Shown here in pieces: positions 1-6,205 of a stretch of DNA of 25,718 nt. This stretch comes from Spartobacteria bacterium UBA6821 (GTDB taxonomy: Bacteria > Verrucomicrobiota > Verrucomicrobiia > Chthoniobacterales > UBA6821), in contig DKEN01000109.1 in NCBI GenBank assembly GCA_002452515.1, forward strand, positions 29,934 to 55,651, read 5' to 3'. Both the position numbers and the translations under genes were made by a program. How positions within the stretch are numbered: position 1 is the first letter of the stretch; each line of letters opens with the position of its first letter. The notes below the pieces were generated by a model that made no database searches, was not told the origin of the DNA, and worked only from the letters and a program-made list of their open reading frames with translations.

Positions 1-572
1 TCCTGATTCAGTGCTGGAAAATCTCGCCGCACTGCCTCCAAATCGAACGTGGGAATGGGGTGACTGGCACCGTTTCCCCTGCCGGAAGCTGGCGATTTCA
101 CACCATCTCCGGAACGTTCGAGAAAATAGTAATCCGAAGACTCAATCTCACGGTCATGGTTGAACTGCGCGTAATCACCAGACGCTGGTTCACTCACCCA
201 ACTTAGGGACGAGAATGAATGATATGGACTCGCGGACTCACCGTAAGGAAAACCAACCTGAGAAGGAACCGCACTCGATGATTCCTCGGGAACGGCTGAC
301 TCCGCCGATGATTCGGAGGAGATCGGCGCCGGTGCCCCGGAGTGAATAGGCGGAGGATTCAGTGCCTCCGATGAGTGGAACTGTTCCTGCACAGCAGGCT
401 CGTCCGACACAATACCCTTGGGAGTCACTACCGAGGACTCCACGCTTTGCAGGCTATTCTTCGAAACTACTTCGCGGAATAATCCCGCGACAAGGTCGGA
501 ATGAGGAACTTCCTCCCCTGCAAGAGGGGAGAAAGCACCAGGAGCTTCAAGCACCGTCTCAGACATACTCAT
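1..572 (-). CDS. Family 2A encapsulin cargo: cysteine desulfurase (5' part, truncated by window edge)
   Basis: Reading the reverse complement from the ATG at 572 gives 190 uninterrupted codons that leave the window at position 1. Residues 1-170 are low-complexity, rich in Ser, Pro, Glu and Ala. They contain a few hydrophobic or aromatic islands (SDLVAGLFREVV at 25-36, YHSFSSLSWV at 117-126, DYYFLE at 147-152). From about residue 171 the sequence becomes HPIPTFDLEAVRRDFPALNQ, the typical beginning of a SufS-type PLP-dependent cysteine desulfurase, which takes sulfur from L-cysteine and leaves alanine. The PLP lysine and catalytic cysteine lie outside the window. In family 2A systems such as Synechococcus SrpI, a disordered N-terminal extension on this enzyme directs it into the shell. 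The start overlaps the encapsulin gene by 14 nt; a second in-frame ATG at 566 is possible. Identification rests on the desulfurase entry motif, the extension and the neighbour. Confidence 0.85.
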   Translation of the reverse strand, partial: MSMSETVLEAPGAFSPLAGEEVPHSDLVAGLFREVVSKNSLQSVESSVVTPKGIVSDEPAVQEQFHSSEALNPPPIHSGAPAPISSESSAESAVPEESSSAVPSQVGFPYGESASPYHSFSSLSWVSEPASGDYAQFNHDREIESSDYYFLERSGDGVKSPASGRGNGASHPIPTFDLEAVRRDFPALNQ

Positions 573-1491
573 GGAAGTGGTTGAGAACGACTCCATCGAG
601 ACTGGCGATGGCATCTTCAGCAAGCACAGCCAGCGAGAAATAACGGGTTACGAGATGCGAGGCGATCGAGTTGTCACTCGTGCCACTGTAGCGGACGGAA
701 AGACCTGGTTCCACCTCGCCAGCAACACCGACTTTCTGAAGTCCGACCACACCACGCTTGTCCTCACCCACCCTGAGGAGGAGAACGCGAGTTGTGCCAT
801 CCTTGGCGATTGGGAGCTTGTTCGAGGGAACAAGCGGCACTCCTCTCCAGGTGATGAAGGGGGAGCCAAAAAGGTTAACTACAACCGGGGGTACACCGCG
901 ACGGGTTGCCTCACGGCCAAAGGCGGCGATTGCCTTGGGATGTGCCAGGAAAAAGGCGGGGCGCTTCCAGATGAGGGTCAGCAGCTCGTCGAGATCATCG
1001 GGTGTTGGAGGGCCTTTCCGGGTCTTGATGCGCTGGGAGGGAGTGATCTCCTTGAGCAGACCGAAATCTGCATTGTTAATGAGTTCGTGCTCCTCGCGTT
1101 CCTTGACCGCTTCCACGGTGAGGCGAACCTGCTCACGAAGCTGGTCGATTTTGTTGCTGTAGAGATCAGTGATACGGGTATGGGTGTGAAGCACCGTGGT
1201 GATGGCGCTCAATTCGAGTTCACGAGGATCCTCGACATAGTCAACGTAGGTGGTGGGAAGTTCATTCTCTCCTCCCCCGACTGTGGCAAGCTCGGGCAGA
1301 AGTCCCCCACCTTTACCCTTTTTATCAGCAACCCGGTTCACCCGATAGGCACCTCCGTCCACGTTCACATAGGGGAGAAAATGAAGAAGCCAGCGTGGGG
1401 TAATATAATCCCATTGTGGGATCGTAACCGTGGCGGTGGAGAGATTGCGGGCCGCAATGGGACCAAGGCTGAGTATGTTTTTGATGCTCAT
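559..1491 (-). CDS. Family 2A encapsulin nanocompartment shell protein (SrpI-like)
   Basis: The 310-residue protein has the conserved blocks of family 2 encapsulin shells, which share the HK97 phage-capsid fold and self-assemble into closed protein compartments. The N-terminal block has LSLGPIAARNLSTAT (7-21) and TPRWLLHFLP (31-40) running into GGAYRVNRV (46-54). Next come DPRELELS (88-95), LRLTVEAVKEREEHELINN-like helix residues (121-140), PTPDDLDELL (162-171), FFLAHPKAIAAFGRE (180-194), WRGVPLVPSNKLP (215-227), VGEDKRGVVGLQ (241-252) and EPGLSVRY (261-268). Only about 35 residues separate the N-terminal block from DPRELELS, so the cyclic-nucleotide-binding insertion of family 2B is absent and subtype 2A is indicated. 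The adjoining cysteine desulfurase gene agrees with this. There is no Shine-Dalgarno; the ATG at 1491 is preceded by AGATCCT. I recognise the family with high confidence; that the shell really loads this cargo is inferred from known homologues. Confidence 0.93.
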   Translation of the reverse strand: MSIKNILSLGPIAARNLSTATVTIPQWDYITPRWLLHFLPYVNVDGGAYRVNRVADKKGKGGGLLPELATVGGGENELPTTYVDYVEDPRELELSAITTVLHTHTRITDLYSNKIDQLREQVRLTVEAVKEREEHELINNADFGLLKEITPSQRIKTRKGPPTPDDLDELLTLIWKRPAFFLAHPKAIAAFGREATRRGVPPVVVNLFGSPFITWRGVPLVPSNKLPIAKDGTTRVLLLRVGEDKRGVVGLQKVGVAGEVEPGLSVRYSGTSDNSIASHLVTRYFSLAVLAEDAIASLDGVVLNHFHEYV

Positions 1492-1824
1492 AGGATCTGG
1501 TTATCGGGTGGGTTTTGCTTGGTTAAGAGAAACTCTATTTATTCAATCACTTCTGCCTTGTGGACATTCGCGACCCACTTTTTGTGGTACTGATGGGTGT
1601 TTTTGTAATGTTCTGGGGAGCGCGTTTCTTGAGTCTTAAAGACGATTGAACGGATCGTCAATTTTTTACAGAAATGTATCAGGATAAGAATTCTGTAACC
1701 TTCGCTGTTTGAAGGAGCGCTACCCTCCCCGTCGAGCCCCCGCTTTCATCTCAAAGCCGGGAAACTTCAGCTCAATCTTCCACCGTTGGGCCCCTTACCA
1801 ACCCGCCGAAAACAACTCAGGACC
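1492..1824. other. Intergenic region upstream of the encapsulin operon
   Basis: These 333 bases separate the encapsulin start from the stop of the upstream same-strand barrel gene. I see no convincing gene. The region holds the promoter/operator candidate at 1633-1661. It also has an imperfect hairpin at about 1738-1761 (GCTTT paired with AAAGC plus three outer G-C pairs around a mismatch) that could weakly terminate the barrel gene, but no T-tract follows it. If transcription starts near the predicted promoter, the encapsulin mRNA has a 5' leader of about 130 nt. Confidence 0.5.
1633..1661 (-). promoter_or_regulatory. Candidate encapsulin promoter with overlapping inverted-repeat operator
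   Basis: On the minus strand a TTGACG -35 (1656-1661) is followed after 17 nt by a weak TAAGAC -10 (1633-1638). The spacer contains an inverted repeat, ACGA (1642-1645) N9 TCGT (1655-1658), or GACGAT/ATCGTC when extended. The 12-mer AAATTGACGATC recurs upstream of the first OprB porin with the same inverted-repeat spacing, which is the main reason to take this site seriously. The -10 match is poor, so an activator may be required. Confidence 0.45.
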
Positions 1825-2781
1825 CTAAAAGGCTAGGCTGATTGCCGCATTAAAGAGATTCTGGTTATGATGACCGCCAGGGGCCGTGGCCGCTGTTGTG
1901 GTTCCTAAATTATAGTAGCTATAGCCCGTGGTAAAATTCCATTTTCCACAGAGCGGAGATAAAAAAGCCAAGGGCATAGAGAGTTGCGGCCCAAAGGAGA
2001 AGAAACCGTATGGGGTGCCATTGTAGAACTGTTCACCTAGTCCAATTCGAAATGGGACTGCCAGATTGACAGGATATTTCGATGTCGCGAAGAAGTTGTA
2101 GTTTGGTGTCAGACCTGGTTCAAACCACCAGGCGTGTGCTGCCAAACCAGCTTGTCCACAATCTGGCAACTCATAGAGAAAAGTAAATTGTGGCTTGAAC
2201 GAGAAATTAGGAAATAGCAGCCCGCTATCATTACAAGAAATGATCGATTTAATATAACGGCCTTCTGGATAGCCATTTGCAGGTGTCAGGAACTGCGTGA
2301 AATCACTCGCTAGAGTAAAATACTTTGCAAAGCCGAGCGAAAGCCCCGCCCTGATGAAAGTTTCCGTCCAGTAGGGCGCGGAAGTGGGTGCCGCAGAAAC
2401 TCTCATATTGGAACTCACGTCATTCCAGAACTCCGTAGTAAGCGTGAGATCATTAAAAAAACCGTGGAAGTTATACAGATGATAATTGAGATCCAAGACC
2501 GGTTGGGTCGTAACTCCCTTGCTTTGCACCACAATGCCCCGAGTGATATACTCGTTCATCACCTTAATGGTAAACAATCCATAGAGTGGTGAGGTAGCAA
2601 CTGATTCGATGAGCGGCTTGTCAAAAGTTTTGGAATCAGCGTTCGTCGTGGTCGCTAATGGTTGCAGATTTTTGTCCTCCGTTTGGAACTGATATGTCGA
2701 AGCAGACTGGGAAAATCCTGTAGAAATCACTGAAAAGGAGAGGGCCAGCAATGCCGCCAAGAAGAGAGTTCGTTTAGTCAT
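1825..2781 (-). CDS. Outer-membrane beta-barrel protein, TorF/Gcw_chp-like putative porin
   Basis: The 318-residue protein starts with a clear Sec signal peptide (positive MTKR, a hydrophobic run to about residue 20, likely cleavage near GFSQS). It ends in AISLAF, the terminal Phe expected of a Bam-assembled barrel. The first strand region, NEYITRGIVVQSKGVTTQP, resembles the SxYxxRGI...Q signature near the N-terminus of TorF/Gcw_chp barrel proteins. Alternating aromatic and polar residues continue to the C-terminus. Four Cys residues lie in the second half (SCND, PDCGQ, PLCGK), three of them in probable loops, which is unusual for a porin. The substrate is unknown. The gene is divergent from a LysR-type regulator that may control it, and its base composition is visibly AT-richer than the right half of the window. 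The family assignment is tentative; outer-membrane localisation is well supported. Confidence 0.7.
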   Translation of the reverse strand: MTKRTLFLAALLALSFSVISTGFSQSASTYQFQTEDKNLQPLATTTNADSKTFDKPLIESVATSPLYGLFTIKVMNEYITRGIVVQSKGVTTQPVLDLNYHLYNFHGFFNDLTLTTEFWNDVSSNMRVSAAPTSAPYWTETFIRAGLSLGFAKYFTLASDFTQFLTPANGYPEGRYIKSIISCNDSGLLFPNFSFKPQFTFLYELPDCGQAGLAAHAWWFEPGLTPNYNFFATSKYPVNLAVPFRIGLGEQFYNGTPYGFFSFGPQLSMPLAFLSPLCGKWNFTTGYSYYNLGTTTAATAPGGHHNQNLFNAAISLAF

Positions 2782-2935
2782 GAGATGGATTGAATCAGGG
2801 TTGAATTGTGGGATACGGCCATCAGGGCTTTTCCGGATCCGGCATGTTGTCCTCGAGATAGAGTGACCTTAACACCCCATTTGATGGGACTCCATGGTAA
2901 TGAGATGAATTCAATGATTGTTTTAAATATCTCGG

Positions 2936-2950
2936 ATGAATATTTTTCAT
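2936..2950. promoter_or_regulatory. Candidate LysR-type T-N11-A operator
   Basis: The 15-bp sequence ATGAATATTTTTCAT is a perfect inverted repeat (ATGAA/TTCAT) containing the T-N11-A spacing typical of LysR-family binding sites. It lies in the divergent region between the barrel gene and the regulator, just before the preferred LysR start. It would suit autorepression. A single palindrome in AT-rich DNA is weak evidence. Confidence 0.3.
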
Positions 2951-2952
2951 GT

Positions 2953-3873
2953 ATGTCACTTGATATGGACACAAGGCTACTGCGAATGTTCGCCACGCTT
3001 GCCCAAGAAGGAAGCCATACCAAGACCGGGGAAATTCTCCATCTCACACAAAGTGCCATCAGTCACGGAATGAAACGCCTTGAGGAACAATTGGGATGTG
3101 CGCTTCTTCACACCATAGGACGAAGGAGCCGCCTCACACCAGAAGGGCGCCATTTTCTGAGCAAGGTTCACAGAATCTTGGAAAGCCTTGATCAAGCCAC
3201 GGAGTCACTTGCCGGAGATGGAGAATTAAACACAAAACTAAGCGTCATCATCAGCGCCTCCATGGCTCATGCCATTCTGGCCCCGGTGCTTCGCGAATTC
3301 CGGAAAACTCATCCCCGTGTCTCACTGAACATCCGTTTGGAAGATTCCATCATCGCCCTTCAGGATATCGAGGAGGGACGCGCCGATCTTGCCATCGTCA
3401 TTGATGACAACCTCTCGAAGGGACTGAAGGCTCAGCCATTATTCCGCGACGAGCTTCAGTTCATCTTCTCGCCCGCCCACCCTTGGGGAAGCAGGCGACA
3501 GATCTCTGCTTTGGATCTCCAAAATCAACACTTTCTGCTTTACCGCAGGGACAGCGTGACTTTTCGGCGCGTGGAAGACCTTTTCCATCGCAGCGGAATG
3601 AGCCTGAATTCCTATGTGGAACTTCCGAGCTTCGACATCATCAAACAAGTTGCTCAACTGGGAATGGACGTCGCCCTCATGGCCCCATGGGTTGCAGTCA
3701 AAGAAATTCGCGAGGGCTCACTGCGAGCGTTGCAGACGCCCCGCTTACAAGTTGAACGACACTGGAAAGTCGTCCAGCAGGGGGGCCGTGAAATCAGGCC
3801 AACAGAACGTGCCTTCATTCATCTCTGCCGCAACGCCGCCAAAAAGTTGCTTCTGGAGTTGCAAGCCACCTGA
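2953..3873 (+). CDS. LysR-family transcriptional regulator
   Basis: From the ATG at 2953 the protein has 306 residues, the normal LysR length. The N-terminal winged helix-turn-helix spans about residues 5-63: MDTRLLRMFATLAQEGS, then the recognition helix TQSAISHGMKRLEEQLG and RRSRLTPEG. The C-terminal periplasmic-binding-protein-like effector domain spans about 90-300, with ADLAIVID (about 147-154) as the usual strand. I chose 2953 (MSLDMDTRLL) over the in-frame ATG at 2806 because LysR proteins start a few residues before this helix and because the longer form would fill the divergent promoter region; 2965 and 2905 remain possible. The gene is divergent from the TorF-like barrel gene, its most likely target along with itself. 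The effector ligand cannot be read from sequence. The gene converges with the first OprB gene across only 24 bp. Confidence 0.9.
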   Translation: MSLDMDTRLLRMFATLAQEGSHTKTGEILHLTQSAISHGMKRLEEQLGCALLHTIGRRSRLTPEGRHFLSKVHRILESLDQATESLAGDGELNTKLSVIISASMAHAILAPVLREFRKTHPRVSLNIRLEDSIIALQDIEEGRADLAIVIDDNLSKGLKAQPLFRDELQFIFSPAHPWGSRRQISALDLQNQHFLLYRRDSVTFRRVEDLFHRSGMSLNSYVELPSFDIIKQVAQLGMDVALMAPWVAVKEIREGSLRALQTPRLQVERHWKVVQQGGREIRPTERAFIHLCRNAAKKLLLELQAT

Positions 3874-3897
3874 CCTCCCGTCAGAGCCTCCCAGGCA

Positions 3898-6012
3898 TTA
3901 GAAGGCAACCTTGGCAGTAGCGCCGAGGATCCATTCATTTCCGAGCGTTGCATTACCAGCTGGGTTGATGATGTATTGGGCATCGGGGCTGATACTCGCC
4001 CATTTGTTGATCTGAATCTTGTAATAGGCCTCGATGACTTCCGTGGTGGAAAAAACTGGCAGATAGGCTCCGTAGAAGACCTCCGTGGTGGAAGTTCCGG
4101 TTCCAAGCTGCTTGGCCGAAGCTGTGGTCGGCCCATTGGGCACCGTGGCATTCTTCGAACTGCCGAGGGCATTTACCAGGGACTGATTCTGGTCATGGAT
4201 ATACTGGTTGTAATAGGAACTGTAGAAGCCTGTACCCAAAGCGATACCGAGACTGTCATTGTCTCGGTGCGGAATAAGCCCCTTGTAGACCAGACCCGTC
4301 TGGAAGTAGAACGGCATGACATTGTTCTCCGGAGTGGTGAAGGTGAACTCGTTGAACATGTAGAGCCCCTTGTCAGTGACCCTAGTGCTCGTCGTGGCCG
4401 GATTCTTGTCATCAAGCGAAGGGGTGGAAACCTGCTCCTTCACCGCGTAGAGGCGCTGATCGGCCTGGAAGTACATGCCCCAGGCAAGGTTGTTTTCCTG
4501 GCTTGGATAGGGAGTCTTCGCATTGTATGGCGTAAAGGTTGTCGTATTCTTCGTGGTGACCGATTTGCCTTTAACTGTTGTGGTGACGAAATTCGTGGTC
4601 ACGACCTCGGAGGCAAAGGAGACCGGGGTGAAGCTCGTATTCTCCTGACCCCAGATATAGCCACCGATGGCATAGTGCCCCTCTAGGCTCTTGTCCGAGC
4701 CAAATTTCGGAGTCCAGCCGATTTCGTTCACATTGTAGAGACCATTCATGGAGTTGTATCCTCCATCGGAGCCGTAATTGGCCGCTGAAGTGACCGCTCC
4801 CGTGTTTTGATTCACAACCGAAGTGGAGCCGATGGCCGCCGTGTTGACATTCATGCTCGGGGAGCCTTGGAAGTTAAAGCCATGGTTCTGATTATAGCCC
4901 GGAATGAATCCCGAGGCCGTCAAAGTCGGAGTACCGTTCTTGTTGTAGAGAAGCTGCCCGTTGGCCCCCACCTTCTGGTAGACAAGACCGGTGGAATTGA
5001 AGGCCCCAGCCAGACTGGCCGGAACCTGGGTGTAGGGATAAACTTGGGTGGCTGAGAACTGGGTGGCAGGAATGCCGTTTGCCTGGGTAATCGCCTCGTA
5101 GAGGCCCGACTGCACATAAGTGTCACCACTTGGCTTGACCTTCAGCGTCGCTCCCCACGCAGCGTAGGAGCTGCTCCAAGGCACCCCGCTGGTGGAGAAA
5201 TACTTGACCTTGCTGCCGGTAGCGTTGCCCTGAGTGTAGCCGCTGGCCGCCGTTTGACCGAGTGAGGGATTGGCCAAAGTGTTTACATAAGGAATACCGG
5301 CCCCCAACGTGGCACCAATCCCCTTGGCCGTAGCAATGGCGTTGTTGTCGAACTCCTTGGAGAGCGGCTGCTGGAGAAACTGCTCGAATGGGTTCTCCCA
5401 ACCGGCGTTGATCGTGAAGGAGTTATTCGGCGTGGTGTATTGAAGATACTGAGGAAGGATGCGGACACCCAATCCGGTGGTCAGCGCACTGGGATTGAAG
5501 GTGGAGGAAGGTCCAGAAGCCGTACCGGAAGCAAAGCCTGGATTACTCCCAACATTGCGATAGCGCCAGGTGGAGGAAAAGGTCAGGCCGTTCAACGCAT
5601 CGTTGCCAAAGAGCTCGGCGAAATTCAGCAATGCATTGAGTTTCTCTTCGTTGATGAAGTTGCTCTGGGGCTGGTTGGCGGAGGAGTATCCACCCGAGAC
5701 TTGGCCAAGATAACGCTCGGTGGCACTCCCGGTCACCGTTAAACCATGAGCGGAGAGAACGGGCCCAAGGCCGAACCATTGATCGAGCGCACTCGGACCA
5801 TTCCACCAACGGCTCAACAGCGAGGATGGAGTGTTGGTACTTAGGAGAGTTTGTTGAGTCTTGCCATCGGCTTGCACCTGGAAGGGGGTTTCAGAAGGAA
5901 GCTTGTTCGTTGTTTGCGCGTAAACGACTGATGCAGTCGTTATAGCGATCAAAAAAAGGGCGCCTTGAAAAAGAGCCGTCCGCTTCGGTTGGTGAAAATT
6001 TTTCAAATTCAT
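3898..6012 (-). CDS. OprB-type carbohydrate-selective porin (paralogue 1)
   Basis: This 704-residue outer-membrane porin has a signal peptide (positive NLKNFHQPKR, hydrophobic core, cleavage near VVYAQ). OprB-family features follow: WWNGPSALDQWFGLGP (mature N-terminus), STWRYRNVGSNPG, ENPFEQFLQQPLSKEFDNN, NEIGWTPKFG, AIGGYIWGQ, WGMYFQADQ, MPFYFQTGLVYKGL and the late strand YIINPAGN. The C-terminus is AKVAF, a Bam signal ending in Phe. OprB proteins form sugar-permeable channels, but the substrate here is not deducible. I start at 6012 rather than the in-frame ATG at 6051 because a good promoter -10 lies at 6051-6056, so transcription would begin downstream of that ATG, and because MNLKN begins a canonical signal peptide. 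It has a Thr-rich insertion in the middle that paralogue 2 lacks. Confidence 0.87.
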   Translation of the reverse strand: MNLKNFHQPKRTALFQGALFLIAITTASVVYAQTTNKLPSETPFQVQADGKTQQTLLSTNTPSSLLSRWWNGPSALDQWFGLGPVLSAHGLTVTGSATERYLGQVSGGYSSANQPQSNFINEEKLNALLNFAELFGNDALNGLTFSSTWRYRNVGSNPGFASGTASGPSSTFNPSALTTGLGVRILPQYLQYTTPNNSFTINAGWENPFEQFLQQPLSKEFDNNAIATAKGIGATLGAGIPYVNTLANPSLGQTAASGYTQGNATGSKVKYFSTSGVPWSSSYAAWGATLKVKPSGDTYVQSGLYEAITQANGIPATQFSATQVYPYTQVPASLAGAFNSTGLVYQKVGANGQLLYNKNGTPTLTASGFIPGYNQNHGFNFQGSPSMNVNTAAIGSTSVVNQNTGAVTSAANYGSDGGYNSMNGLYNVNEIGWTPKFGSDKSLEGHYAIGGYIWGQENTSFTPVSFASEVVTTNFVTTTVKGKSVTTKNTTTFTPYNAKTPYPSQENNLAWGMYFQADQRLYAVKEQVSTPSLDDKNPATTSTRVTDKGLYMFNEFTFTTPENNVMPFYFQTGLVYKGLIPHRDNDSLGIALGTGFYSSYYNQYIHDQNQSLVNALGSSKNATVPNGPTTASAKQLGTGTSTTEVFYGAYLPVFSTTEVIEAYYKIQINKWASISPDAQYIINPAGNATLGNEWILGATAKVAF

Positions 6013-6050
6013 GGAAAAGTGTGGTTTTATAGAATATCGAGAAGGTCGCA

Positions 6051-6080
6051 TTTATAATAAACGACTCCACAGATCGTCAA
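6051..6080 (-). promoter_or_regulatory. Promoter and candidate operator of OprB paralogue 1
   Basis: On the minus strand, -35 TTGACG (6075-6080), an 18-nt spacer and -10 TATAAA (6051-6056) form a good sigma70-like promoter. The expected start is near 6044, giving a leader of about 30 nt. The spacer carries the inverted repeat ACGA (6061-6064) N9 TCGT (6074-6077), and the upstream edge AAATTGACGATC is identical to the one before the encapsulin gene. Confidence 0.6.
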
Positions 6081-6134
6081 TTTCATTTTCTAACTGCTAC
6101 ACTTGCCCCCTTTGAGGGCAACCTTTTGGGTCGG

Positions 6135-6171
6135 AAAAGCAAACCGCCCTCCGGTATAACTCGGAAGGCGG
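6135..6171 (-). terminator. Rho-independent terminator of OprB paralogue 2
   Basis: Downstream of the paralogue 2 stop, the minus strand reads CCGCCTTCCG, loop, CGGAGGGCGG, then TTTGCTTTT. The stem has ten pairs, one of them G-U (6144-6153 with 6162-6171), an 8-nt loop and an interrupted T-tract (6135-6143). Confidence 0.75.
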
Positions 6172-6205
6172 GGCTATTCGACTGAACAAAAACTGATGAG
6201 AGTTT

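Noticed and set aside
571..1593. 340-codon plus-strand open frame opposite the encapsulin gene
   Set aside because: It lies exactly antisense to a gene with clear family signatures and shows no domain, no signal peptide and a composition typical of a shadow frame.
6013..6051. Longer start for OprB paralogue 1
   Set aside because: The ATG at 6051 overlaps the predicted -10 box, so the transcript would start after it. The shorter form begins with a proper signal peptide.
6103..6121. Hairpin TTGCCC-N7-GGGCAA upstream of the OprB paralogue 1 promoter
   Set aside because: There is no plus-strand gene for it to terminate, and it lies just upstream of the -35. A six-base stem alone is too little to call a feature.
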